DNA from: an uncultured Oscillibacter sp. | GTDB taxonomy: Bacteria; Bacillota; Clostridia; Oscillospirales; Oscillospiraceae | NCBI GenBank assembly: GCA_900770295.1 | Contig: CAAGJQ010000027.1 | Location: 1 to 29,912 of the forward strand | Length of the DNA stretch: 29,912 nt | Direction of reading: 5' to 3' | Shown: positions 15,594 through 23,284 of the stretch, piece after piece | How the letters are laid out: each line of letters begins with the position of its first letter | How positions within the stretch are numbered: position 1 is the first letter of the stretch | The notes under the pieces: generated by a model | Told to the model about the DNA's origin: nothing | Database searches by the model: none | Seen by the model: the letters and a program-made list of their open reading frames with translations, nothing else | Made by a program: the position numbers and the translations under genes

Positions 15594-15689
15594 CTAACGA
15601 TGCTTCTTTTTATAGTGGTACAACCAGACCTCAAAAATGGCCAGTGCGATGAAGGCCAGGATCAGTGTAACGAGCTCGCTTTTTTCCAT
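15594..15689 (-). CDS. 31-residue single-helix membrane peptide
   Basis: The peptide begins MEKSELVTLILAFIALAIF and continues EVWLYHYKKKHR. It has a short acidic N-terminus, one hydrophobic helix (about 6-24) and a strongly basic end, so the C-terminus is predicted inside. GGAG lies 7 bases before the ATG. The gene starts 4 bp after the ABC exporter stop (15694) and ends 14 bp before the J-protein ATG. This tight placement in an operon supports a real gene. The family is not recognised. By analogy with known single-helix transporter regulators it may bind the exporter, but this is inference. Confidence 0.75.
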   Translation of the reverse strand: MEKSELVTLILAFIALAIFEVWLYHYKKKHR

Positions 15690-15693
15690 GGAG

Positions 15694-17658
15694 TTACTCC
15701 AGTTCAAAGGCACCGGTGTAAAGCTGATAGTACATCCCTTTCTCCGCAATCAGCTTGTCGTGGCTGCCGCGCTCAATGATCTTCCCGTGATCCAGCACCA
15801 TGATGACGTCGGAGTTCCGGACCGTGGAGAGCCGGTGGGCGATGACAAAGACCGTCCGTCCCTCCATCAGGGCGTCCATGCCCCGCTGAACAATGGCCTC
15901 CGTCCGGGTGTCGATGGACGAGGTGGCCTCATCCAGGATCATTACCGGCGGATCCGCCACCGCCGCCCGGGCGATGGAGAGAAGCTGCCGCTGGCCCTGA
16001 GACAGGCCGCTGCCCTCGCCGGAGAGCACGGTGTCATAGCCCTTGGGCAGCATTTCGATAAAACCGTGGGCATTCACCAGCTTGGCGGCGGCGATGCACT
16101 CCTCGTCTGTGGCGTCCAAGCGTCCATAGCGGATGTTGTCCATCACCGTTCCGGTGAACAGGTGCACATCCTGCAGAACCACGCCGAGGCTCTGGCGCAG
16201 GTCCGCCTTTTTGATCTTGTTGATGTTGATGCCGTCGTAGCGCACCTTGCCGTCATCGATGTCGTAGAAGCGGTTGATGAGATTGGTGATGGTGGTCTTG
16301 CCCGCGCCGGTGGCGCCCACGAAGGCCACCTTCTGGCCCGGCTCCGCGTAGAGAGTGATGTTGTGCAGAACCGGCTTTCCCGCCTCGTAGGCAAAATCCA
16401 CATCGCAGAGCCGGACCTCACCCTTTAGCTCCGAATAGGTCAGGGAGCCATCGTGGTGCGGGTGCTTCCAGACCCAGCGGCCGCCTTTTCCGGCGGTCTC
16501 CCGCCAGGAACCGTTTTCCTGTTTGGCCCGCACCAGGGTCACGTAACCGTCGTCGGTCTCCGGCTTCTCGTCCATGAGCTGGAAGATGCGGCCGGCGCCT
16601 GCCAGGGCCATGACCACGGAGTTGAACTGCTGGGACACCTGGGAGATGGGATTGGCGAAGCTCCGGGTCAGCTGAAGAAAGGAGGAGATCATACCCAGGG
16701 TCAGTACTCCCGCACCTGCCAGACCGATGTTGCGGACGCCGGAAATAGCCATAAAACCGCCCACCACGGCGATGGAGAGGTACAGGATATAGCCCAGTGC
16801 CTGCATCACCGGCATGAGAATATTGGCGTAGATGTTGGCCAGAGTGGCGCTGCCGCAGAGCATGTCGTTTTTCCGGTCAAACGCCTCCACGGCCTGCCGC
16901 TCGCGGCAGAACACCTTGACGACCTTCTGGCCGTGGATCATCTCCTCAATATATCCGTTCACATCGCCCAGATTTTCCTGCTGATGGACAAAGTGTACGC
17001 CGCTGTGTCCGGCAATCAGTCTGGTCAGGCGCAGCATGAAAAAGACGAACACCACGACAAAGAGCGTCAAATAGACGCTGAGGTACAGCATGGAACAGAA
17101 TACCGCCCCAATGGTGATGACGGAGGAAATGGCCTGGGGGACACTGATGGCCAGCATCTGACGGAGGGTGTCCGCGTCATTGGTGTAGTGGCTCATAACA
17201 TCCCCATGGGAATGGGCGTCAAAGTAGCGGATGGGCAGCTTCTGCATACTGGAAAACATCTGGTCCCGGATGTCCTTGAGGACGCTCTGGGCGATGACGG
17301 TCATGGTCCGGTTGTAAAACAGCGTCGAGGCCACGCCCACCAGATAGATGACCGCCATCACCCCAATGGCATGGAGCAGGCCGCTGTAATTCGGGACGGA
17401 TTCCAGCAGAAGCGGCGCAATATAGTCATCGATCAGCGTCTGAAGAAACAGGGAGGAGGCCACACTGGCCAGGGCGCTGAGGACGATACAGAGGATGACA
17501 ACGCCCAGCTTTACCCGGTACGCTTTCAGATACCCCAGCAGACGGCGCACGGTTTTACCATCGATCTTCCCCGCGCTGGGGGCGGTCATGACGCCGGGCC
17601 CCGGGGGAGGAGGCGGCATGGAAGAAGCGCCTGCGGACTTTACGGGCGGTTTATTCAT
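15694..17658 (-). CDS. ABC exporter half-transporter B (consensus ATP site)
   Basis: The 654-residue fused membrane/ATPase half-transporter has a Pro-rich N-terminus (SMPPPPPGPG), six membrane helices (about 45-360) and a nucleotide domain from about residue 415. Walker A is GATGAGKTT (about 444-452), Walker B MILDEATSS and switch AHRLST: all consensus. The signature is altered (LSQGQRQ instead of LSGGQ). A linker of about 50 residues with KPETDDGYVTLVRAKQENGS precedes the ATPase domain, as in clostridial heterodimeric exporters. The ATG at 17658 overlaps the partner gene by 8 bp. The longer frame to 17847 reads antisense-like sequence and was rejected. Substrate unknown; multidrug- or peptide-type exporters share this layout. 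Confidence 0.93.
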   Translation of the reverse strand: MNKPPVKSAGASSMPPPPPGPGVMTAPSAGKIDGKTVRRLLGYLKAYRVKLGVVILCIVLSALASVASSLFLQTLIDDYIAPLLLESVPNYSGLLHAIGVMAVIYLVGVASTLFYNRTMTVIAQSVLKDIRDQMFSSMQKLPIRYFDAHSHGDVMSHYTNDADTLRQMLAISVPQAISSVITIGAVFCSMLYLSVYLTLFVVVFVFFMLRLTRLIAGHSGVHFVHQQENLGDVNGYIEEMIHGQKVVKVFCRERQAVEAFDRKNDMLCGSATLANIYANILMPVMQALGYILYLSIAVVGGFMAISGVRNIGLAGAGVLTLGMISSFLQLTRSFANPISQVSQQFNSVVMALAGAGRIFQLMDEKPETDDGYVTLVRAKQENGSWRETAGKGGRWVWKHPHHDGSLTYSELKGEVRLCDVDFAYEAGKPVLHNITLYAEPGQKVAFVGATGAGKTTITNLINRFYDIDDGKVRYDGININKIKKADLRQSLGVVLQDVHLFTGTVMDNIRYGRLDATDEECIAAAKLVNAHGFIEMLPKGYDTVLSGEGSGLSQGQRQLLSIARAAVADPPVMILDEATSSIDTRTEAIVQRGMDALMEGRTVFVIAHRLSTVRNSDVIMVLDHGKIIERGSHDKLIAEKGMYYQLYTGAFELE

Positions 17659-19399
17659 GGCCGTCACGTCCTTTCTTCTGGGATTCATAGACTTCCCGGT
17701 AAATGGGGCTGGTCCGGAGCAGCTCTTCGTGGGTGCCCACGGCGGAGACACAGCCGTTATCCATGACGATGATCTGATCGGCATCCTGTACAGAGGACAC
17801 CCGCTGGGCGATGATGATCTTCGTGGTGTCGGGGATCTCCTGGGCAAAGGACCTGCGGATCAGGGCGTCGGTTTTGGTGTCCACGGCGCTGGTGGAGTCA
17901 TCCAGAATCAGGATCTTCGGCTTTTTCAGGAGCGCCCGGGCAATGCACAGCCGCTGTTTCTGGCCGCCGGAGACATTGGTGCCGCCCTGTTCAATGTAGG
18001 TGTCATAACCCTCCGGGAAGGAGCGGATAAATTCGTCCGCCTGGGCCAGCTGGCAGGCGCGGATCAGTTCTTCGTCGGTGGCGGTTTCACTGCCCCAGCG
18101 AAGATTTTCCTTGATGGTGCCGGAGAACAGGACGTTTTTCTGAAGGACCATGGCGACCGCGCCGCGCAGCGCATCCAAATCGTAGTCCTTCACATTGGCG
18201 CCGCCCACATACACCACGCCGCCGGTGGCGTCGTACAGGCGGGGGATCATCTGCACCAGAGTGGACTTGGCGGAGCCGGTGCCGCCCAGAATGCCCACGG
18301 TGGCCCCGGAGGGAATGGTCAGACTGACATCCTTGAGACTCAGCCGGTCCCTGCTTCCGGAATAGCTGAAATCCACATGCTCAAAGCGAATTTCCCCATT
18401 GGGCACCTGGTACAGGATCTCCGGCCCCGCGGGACTGGTCAGATCGCTGGACTCCTCCAGCAGTTCCACAATGCGTTCCGCCGAGGCCCGGGCCAGGGTG
18501 ATGTTGACGAATACCATGGACAGCATCATCAGGCTCATCAGGATCTGCGTGGCGTAGGAGATCAGACTCATCAGCTGGCCGGTGGTCAGAGCTGTCTCAT
18601 GGCTGGATACAATGGCTCTTGCGCCGAACCAGGAGATCAGCAGCATACAGCTGTACATGCACAGCTGCATCAGCGGCATATTGAAGGCCAGGATCTTTTC
18701 AGCCTTTGTAAAGCCCTGACAGATATCCAGAGAGATTGTGTCAAATTTGCCGGACTCATGCGCCTCCCGGTTGAAGCTCTTGACGACCCGGATGCCCCGC
18801 AGGTTTTCCTGCACCACGTTGTTGAGCTTGTCGTAGGTGCGGAAGGTCCGCTCCAAAACGGGGTGGGCGTTCTGCATGATGATGTACAGGCCCGCAGCCA
18901 GAATGGGAATGCAGATCAGAAAAACCATGGAGATGCCGGCGTGGATGCGAAAGGAGACGAAGAGGGCGAATACCATCATCAGCGGTCCCCGGACGGCCAT
19001 GCGGACGATCATCAAAAAGGCGTTTTGCACATTGGTCACATCAGTGGTGAGCCGGGTGACGATGCTGGACGTGGAGAGCCGGTCAATATTGGAAAAAGAC
19101 AGCTCCTGCACATGGCAGAACATATCCCGCCGCAGGTTTCGGGCAAAGCCACAGGCCGCGATAGCGGCGCTCCGGCCTGCCAGTGCGCCCATCAGCAGCT
19201 CAATCAGCGCTGCGGCCAGCAGAGCGATACCGTACCGGATGACCACGCCCATTTCACCCATGTCGATGCCGAAGTCGATGAGGTTTGCCATCAGCAAGGG
19301 AATGACGATTTCCATGCTGACCTCCAGCGCCACAAAGATGGGGGTGCGAATGGCTTCTTTTTTGTAGGCCCGGATACATTGGGCCAGACGTTTGATCAT
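17651..19399 (-). CDS. ABC exporter half-transporter A (degenerate ATP site)
   Basis: The 582-residue half-transporter has six membrane helices (about 15-300) and a nucleotide domain. Walker A is GGTGSAKST (about 369-377, third glycine replaced by Ala), the signature VSGGQKQR is intact, Walker B is LILDDSTSAVD (catalytic Glu replaced by Asp) and the switch is IAQRVSS (His replaced by Gln). With half-transporter B this gives one hydrolysing and one degenerate site, as in TM287/288- and BmrCD-like heterodimers. GGGAGG lies 7 bases before the ATG at 19399. Only 17 bp separate it from the pseudo-ATPase upstream. Its stop overlaps the partner ATG by 8 bp. Confidence 0.93.
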   Translation of the reverse strand: MIKRLAQCIRAYKKEAIRTPIFVALEVSMEIVIPLLMANLIDFGIDMGEMGVVIRYGIALLAAALIELLMGALAGRSAAIAACGFARNLRRDMFCHVQELSFSNIDRLSTSSIVTRLTTDVTNVQNAFLMIVRMAVRGPLMMVFALFVSFRIHAGISMVFLICIPILAAGLYIIMQNAHPVLERTFRTYDKLNNVVQENLRGIRVVKSFNREAHESGKFDTISLDICQGFTKAEKILAFNMPLMQLCMYSCMLLISWFGARAIVSSHETALTTGQLMSLISYATQILMSLMMLSMVFVNITLARASAERIVELLEESSDLTSPAGPEILYQVPNGEIRFEHVDFSYSGSRDRLSLKDVSLTIPSGATVGILGGTGSAKSTLVQMIPRLYDATGGVVYVGGANVKDYDLDALRGAVAMVLQKNVLFSGTIKENLRWGSETATDEELIRACQLAQADEFIRSFPEGYDTYIEQGGTNVSGGQKQRLCIARALLKKPKILILDDSTSAVDTKTDALIRRSFAQEIPDTTKIIIAQRVSSVQDADQIIVMDNGCVSAVGTHEELLRTSPIYREVYESQKKGRDGHE

Positions 19400-19416
19400 G
19401 TGTGGTTTCCTCCCTG

Positions 19417-20327
19417 TCAAATCAGAACGTATAGGATGATAAACACTGCAAAGACCAGCAACGGTACGCCGCGGCACAGCAGCGCCGCACTGCGCAGCAC
19501 ATCATCGGAAAACCCCATGCCGCACAGCGCCCTGACGGTGGGCGCCCTCCGCCTTTCCCGCAGCAGGACAACTGTCAGGCGGCACAGCAGCGCGAAGCTG
19601 ACCGGCTGACAGCTGTGGGTGTTCTCCGGCCTTGTGCCGATCACCGCGTGCAGACATTGGGGACAGCTGTCGCTGATGACCGCGTTCCGGCGGAATTCGA
19701 TCAGGCGGTCTCCGGCGTGTGGGCTCAAAAGCGGATATGGCGCGGACAGAAGGATCAGATGGCCCCTTGCCAGCGCTCTGAGCTGCGAGAGGAACCGCTC
19801 CCTTTCGGCCGGGGACACATCGTCCAGAATATTGTCCAGCAGAAGAATATCGGGGTCTTTGGCCATGCCGCAGGCGATGGACACCATCCGCATTTGCCCG
19901 GATGACAGCTCCCGGGGCAGTTTTGCCCGCAGGCTCTCCAGATGGAACTGCCCGATCAGATATTCCAGGCGCCGCGCCCGGTCAGCCGGTGTGTATACAG
20001 AAGCCATCAGCGCCAGTTCCAGATTTTCCATAACAGTCAGATGGAGGAGGGGCGTGGAGGACTTGTCAATCAATGTGATGGATGTGCGGCTCTGCTCCCG
20101 CCACTCCCTGTAATAGCCGTTTTGGTCATGATATCCCGGAAAAACAGCTCGCCGAAGAACGAGGGGTCCCCGCCTCCGATGATTTGCAGCAGTGCGGAGC
20201 TGCTTGCGATGTCGCCATATAGAGCCACAAAGCCGTTTTTGGGGAAGACAAGATGAATGTTTTGCAGAACAATGCCGCTTTTCCGGCCTTGGACAACGAT
20301 TTTGCTGACGTTTTCAATCTTGAGCAA
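19417..20327 (-). pseudogene. Degenerate ABC ATPase with FtsX-like tail, apparently frameshifted
   Basis: From a TTG start at 20327 (GGAGGG 8 bases upstream) the frame gives an ABC N-terminal domain (MLKIENVSKIVVQGRKSGIV). It goes off-family after GELFFRDI near 20130 and stops at 20070. The other frame continues the domain (DQNGYYREWREQSRTSITLI) to 19417. A single base lost near ATCATGACC would explain it. The restart TTG at 20073 has no ribosome site. Catalytic motifs are lost: Walker A reads GDIASSSAL, Walker B LLLDNILDDV, switch SAPYPL. The signature SSGQ remains. The C-terminus (RERRRAPTVRALCGMGFSDD and a final helix) resembles an FtsX permease end, as in MacB-like fusions. It could be decaying or a non-hydrolysing regulator. 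Confidence 0.65.
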
Positions 20328-20356
20328 AGGAATTCCCTCCTTTCGGGCAATGAGGC

Positions 20357-20388
20357 ATTATAGAGGCGGATGGTCAACTCATCGTCAC
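20357..20388 (-). promoter_or_regulatory. Putative RR-type promoter of the ABC-J-DnaK operon (site E)
   Basis: On the minus strand GTGACG, 5 bp and TTGACC form an imperfect 11-bp-period repeat. Nine bases and then TATAAT follow. The -10 lies about 30 bases before the TTG start at 20327. A normally spaced -35 is absent (17 bp upstream reads ACGATG), so an activator is likely needed. Confidence 0.55.
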
Positions 20389-20392
20389 CAAA

Positions 20393-20410
20393 GGTAAACC
20401 CGGGGTAAAC
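20393..20410. promoter_or_regulatory. GGTAAAC direct repeat in divergent intergenic region
   Basis: GGTAAACCCGGGGTAAAC contains two identical 7-mers with an 11-bp period. It lies in the 180-bp region between the pseudo-ATPase gene and RR2. The period fits a winged-helix response regulator operator. Nothing resembling a -10 lies at the expected distance on the plus strand, so it would act as an upstream site. Confidence 0.45.
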
Positions 20411-20443
20411 TTTTTGCGGATTTGCGGGACGATTCATAAAAAG

Positions 20444-20475
20444 TTTATCAATACTTGATCTTCCCATGGTAAAAT
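20444..20475 (+). promoter_or_regulatory. Putative promoter of RR2-HK2 with 11-bp repeat (site F)
   Basis: On the plus strand TTTATC, 5 bp and TTGATC form an 11-bp-period repeat. Nine bases (TTCCCATGG) and then TAAAAT follow. The -10 lies 33 bases before the RR2 ATG. The spacing is the same as in sites A-E, but the repeat itself is less conserved. Confidence 0.45.
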
Positions 20476-20507
20476 AGCGCAAAATGCGCCAGAGGGGAGA
20501 AGAAGCC

Positions 20508-21182
20508 ATGGTACGGATTTTGGTTGTGGAGGATGATAACGGCACCCGCCGGCTGATGGAGGACATCCTTGCTGACAGCGGCTATGAACCGGTTCCGGCC
20601 AGGGATGGCCTGGAGGCATTGCGGATCATGGAACACCGCCACATAGATCTGATCGTCATGGACGTGATGATGCCCAACATGGACGGCTATACGCTGACCC
20701 GGCAGCTTCGGGAGGCCGACTACACGCTTCCGATTCTGATGGTCACCGCCAGAGCGGCCCAGGCGGATAAAAGAAAGGGCTTCCGGTTGGGCGTGGACGA
20801 CTACATGACCAAGCCTGTGGACGAGGAGGAGATGCTGCTTCGGATTGCCGCGCTGCTCCGGCGCTCCAAGATCGCCGCAGAGCGCAGACTGACGGTAGGG
20901 GGAACGGAGCTTGTCTATGACTCCATGTCCGTGACCCGGGACGGACAGACACTGGAGCTGCCGCAGAAGGAATTCCAGCTTCTGTACAAGCTGCTGTCAT
21001 ACAACAACAAAATTTTTACCAGGCGGCAGCTGATGGATGAGATCTGGGACCTGGACTCGGAGAGCGATGAGCACACGGTCAATGTCCACATCAACCGCCT
21101 GCGGGAAAGGTTTCGGGACAACCCGGACTTTGAGATCGTGACGGTGCGGGGCCTGGGCTATAAGGCGGTGAAAAAAGCATGA
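20508..21182 (+). CDS. OmpR/PhoB-type response regulator RR2
   Basis: The 224-residue regulator has acidic pocket E8-D9-D10, phospho-acceptor Asp52 (LIVMDVMMP), Thr80 and Lys102 (YMTKPV). The winged helix has DEHTVNVHINRLRERF as its recognition region and ends in VRGLGYKAVKK. The ATG at 20508 is chosen over the upstream frame to 20484 because GGGGAG precedes it and MVRILVVEDD is the normal start. It overlaps the HK2 start by 4 bp (ATGA). It is divergent from the ABC exporter/J/DnaK operon. As divergent pairs of this type usually act on their neighbour, it probably regulates that operon. Confidence 0.95.
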   Translation: MVRILVVEDDNGTRRLMEDILADSGYEPVPARDGLEALRIMEHRHIDLIVMDVMMPNMDGYTLTRQLREADYTLPILMVTARAAQADKRKGFRLGVDDYMTKPVDEEEMLLRIAALLRRSKIAAERRLTVGGTELVYDSMSVTRDGQTLELPQKEFQLLYKLLSYNNKIFTRRQLMDEIWDLDSESDEHTVNVHINRLRERFRDNPDFEIVTVRGLGYKAVKKA

Positions 21183-22201
21183 GAAAACTGGTTCGAACGC
21201 CGCGCCAGCTGATGATTGTCTTTGTGGCGGTGGTGAATACGCTCTCCGGCATCATCGGCGCACTGCTCTGGTCGCTGTTTCTCAGCAAGGGTTCAGCTCT
21301 CCATCCATCCGCTACGCCGTTTGTTCCGCTTGTGACCACCATTCTCGTCGCGATCCCTCTGTCCGCACTGGTCAGCAAACCCACCGCCAAGCCCTTTTGG
21401 GATTTGATCAAGGCCACGAAAGCCATTTCCAAAGGCGATTATTCCGTCCGGGTGGAGGAGAAAGGGGAGGGAGAGATTCTGGAGCTGCTCCGCAGCTTCA
21501 ACCAGATGACGGCGGAGCTCGGCAGCACGGAACTGATGCGGAACGACTTCATCAATACGTTTTCCCATGAATTCAAAACGCCGATCGTCTCCATCCGCGG
21601 GTTTGCCAAGCGGCTCCGGCAAAATGGGCTGTCGGAACAGCAGCGGAGAGACTACCTGGATTACATCGTCAGCGAGTCGGAGCGATTGGCCGACCTCTCC
21701 TCCAACATCCTCCTGCTGGCCAAATATGAAAACCAGCAGATCGTCGCTGAGCGCAGAATATATGAGCTGGATGAACAGATTCGCAGATGCATTCTTCGTC
21801 TGGAGAGCCAGTGGGAGGCGGAAGAGATGGCGTTTGATATCAGCCTGGAAACACTGCACTACGATGGAAATGAGGAAATGCTGGATCATGTGTGGCTGAA
21901 TCTGATCGGAAATGCCATCAAATTCAGCCATCACGGAGGGACGATCCATATTTCCGCCACCCGGCGGAGGGATCATATCGAGGTATGCATCAGGGATGAG
22001 GGCATCGGCATGAACCGGCAGACCATGGAGCATATCTTTGATAAATTTTATCAGGGGGACGCCGCCCGGGCTTCGGCAGGGAATGGGCTGGGCCTGCCTC
22101 TGGTGCGCCGTATCATTGATCTGTGCGGCGGAGAGATCTCCGTGGAGAGCGAGGAAGGAGCCGGAACGGCATTCCATGTATCGCTTCCATATGAGTCATG
22201 A
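21179..22201 (+). CDS. Sensor histidine kinase HK2
   Basis: The 340-residue kinase has TM1 at about 11-36, a short loop of about 12 residues, TM2 at about 48-66 and a HAMP domain at about 64-117 (SKPTAKPFWDLIKATKAISK, then GDYSVRVE). The phospho-acceptor motif is FSHEFKTPI (His130), the N-box NLIGNAIKFS, G1 IRDEGIGM and G2 GNGLGLPLV, all consensus. The very short extracytoplasmic loop suggests sensing within the membrane or through a partner, as in the intramembrane-sensing kinases often linked to ABC transporters. The ATG overlaps RR2 by 4 bp, and a terminator lies 14 bp after the stop. Confidence 0.94.
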   Translation: MRKLVRTPRQLMIVFVAVVNTLSGIIGALLWSLFLSKGSALHPSATPFVPLVTTILVAIPLSALVSKPTAKPFWDLIKATKAISKGDYSVRVEEKGEGEILELLRSFNQMTAELGSTELMRNDFINTFSHEFKTPIVSIRGFAKRLRQNGLSEQQRRDYLDYIVSESERLADLSSNILLLAKYENQQIVAERRIYELDEQIRRCILRLESQWEAEEMAFDISLETLHYDGNEEMLDHVWLNLIGNAIKFSHHGGTIHISATRRRDHIEVCIRDEGIGMNRQTMEHIFDKFYQGDAARASAGNGLGLPLVRRIIDLCGGEISVESEEGAGTAFHVSLPYES

Positions 22202-22214
22202 TCAGATCTGTCAG

Positions 22215-22248
22215 AACGCGGCGGGGCATGATGGCCCGCCGCGTTTTC
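22215..22248 (+). terminator. Terminator of RR2-HK2
   Basis: An 11-bp stem (AACGCGGCGGG with CCCGCCGCGTT) has a 9-base loop and is followed by TTTTC. Confidence 0.85.
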
Positions 22249-22400
22249 GATAGAAGAGAAGGATTCCCTTGTTTCAGTTTTGGGAGTGCTGCGTTCAGGA
22301 TCTGCCGTGCAGGCTGACGTCCCGCCGGTTCGCGTACCTCTGAAGGCGCTTCAGCGGAGAAGGAGTTGTGTCAAAACACGGCGTGATACATAGAATGAAC

Positions 22401-22428
22401 TGTGCCCCTGGGCACACATTTTTCAATG
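22401..22428 (+). other. Hairpin with T tract in the leader of the 22443 gene
   Basis: TGTGCC and GGCACA pair around CCTG, and CATTTTTC follows at once. The hairpin ends just before the ribosome site of the gene at 22443. It could be an attenuator or a weak second terminator for HK2. No other feature is seen between 22249 and 22442. Confidence 0.4.
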
Positions 22429-22442
22429 AGGGGACTATCTTT

Positions 22443-22763
22443 ATGGACGATACGCAGTTCTTTCCGTCTCATCACAATGACGACCGCTGCAAAGCGATTA
22501 CCGATTTGATCGCATCCGTTGCAGAGGAGCAGGAGGCTCTTGCACGGATTTTGGAAGCCGAACACGAAAAAATTGAGAAGGCCGCAGACATGTGCGGCGC
22601 CGATGTGGATGATCTGGTCGAAATCGACAAGAGCGTTGAACGGGTCCTGGCCGCTGTGACGCGCCTGGAACTGGCGCTCCAGCTGAAGCTGGCGCTGTTT
22701 GAAGGCTGTCTCTGCCCGGATGCCCCCTGCCGCTGCTCCGATCATCACAGCTGCAACGCATAA
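22443..22763 (+). CDS. Small helical protein with Cys-rich C-terminus
   Basis: This 106-residue protein is not assigned to a named family. Residues about 18-90 are helical and acidic (ITDLIASVAEEQEALARILE, then AEHEKIEKAADMCG), with the 'A.EE.ALA.IL.AE.EKI' pattern of many short Firmicute hypothetical proteins. The last 20 residues contain four Cys and two His (CLCPDAPCRCSDHHSC), suggesting metal binding or disulphide crosslinks. The upstream frame to 22368 was rejected because GAGGGG sits about 10 bases before the ATG at 22443. The next gene, 56 bp downstream, encodes a similarly helical Cys-rich protein, so the two may act together. A spore-coat-like role is conceivable but unsupported. Confidence 0.75.
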   Translation: MDDTQFFPSHHNDDRCKAITDLIASVAEEQEALARILEAEHEKIEKAADMCGADVDDLVEIDKSVERVLAAVTRLELALQLKLALFEGCLCPDAPCRCSDHHSCNA

Positions 22764-22768
22764 AACAG

Positions 22769-22794
22769 GCGGGCCGGGAGAAGTCCCGGCCCGC
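22769..22794 (+). terminator. Strong hairpin between the two Cys-rich genes
   Basis: GCGGGCCGGGA pairs perfectly with TCCCGGCCCGC around a GAAG-type loop, 5 bp after the stop. No T tract follows, so it may act as an intergenic RNA-stability hairpin, not a full terminator. Confidence 0.5.
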
Positions 22795-22818
22795 GCCGCA
22801 CTGGGGGGAGAAAACTGT

Positions 22819-23235
22819 ATGAGCTGCTCCGGTTCAGATTTTTTGCTGTCAGGAAGGCTCGGCCATTTTTACCGGTCTGCCTGCCATCGCTGCCGGCACC
22901 GGCAAGACTGCCCGTATTCCTGTGAACATGCTTTTGAGCGGGCCCTCCGCCACGCTGCTGCCCAGGGAAAAACTGCGGCGCAGCTTCTGACGGCGGAGAC
23001 TGAACAGCTCCGTAGGAACATCTCCTGCGCCGGCAGTATCCACAGCCTTTTGGAGGCTGACCGGGCAGCGGAGCGGGCGTTATCCGATCTGCTGCAAGCA
23101 GAACTCGCCTTAGCCGGAGCTATCCGCATGCTGCCGTGGATGAGCTGCTTTTCTGAAGAGAAACAGGAGATCATCACAAGACCGAGCCAGACCAACCAAC
23201 ACCGCAGTGAGCCCAACAGCGGATGCAATATTTGA
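22819..23235 (+). CDS. Cys-rich helical protein, partner of the 22443 gene
   Basis: This 138-residue protein is of unknown family. The N-terminus has clustered Cys (MSCSGSD, then ACHRCRHRQDCPYSCEHAFE), a CxxC-x5-CxxxC arrangement that could bind a metal or zinc. The middle (about 45-110) is helical, with LLTAETEQLRRNI and LLEADRAAERALSDLLQAEL, resembling the helical region of the gene before it. GGGGGGAG lies 8 bases before the ATG at 22819. The open frame before that ATG overlaps the previous gene and was rejected. A long terminator hairpin follows 6 bp after the stop. Confidence 0.72.
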   Translation: MSCSGSDFLLSGRLGHFYRSACHRCRHRQDCPYSCEHAFERALRHAAAQGKTAAQLLTAETEQLRRNISCAGSIHSLLEADRAAERALSDLLQAELALAGAIRMLPWMSCFSEEKQEIITRPSQTNQHRSEPNSGCNI

Positions 23236-23240
23236 GAGAA

Positions 23241-23284
23241 AAGGCCCGGCCGGTTTACAGCGTAAACCGGCCGGGGCCTTTTCC
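23241..23284 (+). terminator. Terminator after the Cys-rich gene pair
   Basis: AAGGCCCGGCCGGTTTAC pairs with GTAAACCGGCCGGGGCCTT (18 bp with one bulge) around an AGC loop, followed by TTTTCC. Confidence 0.88.

Noticed and set aside
17495..19609. 704-codon plus-strand frame opposite the exporter genes
   Set aside because: It is an antisense shadow; the minus strand carries full Walker motifs and membrane helices.
22389..22396. CATAGAAT as a mother-cell sporulation sigma -10 before the 22443 gene
   Set aside because: No matching -35 element at the right distance; an 8-base match alone is weak.
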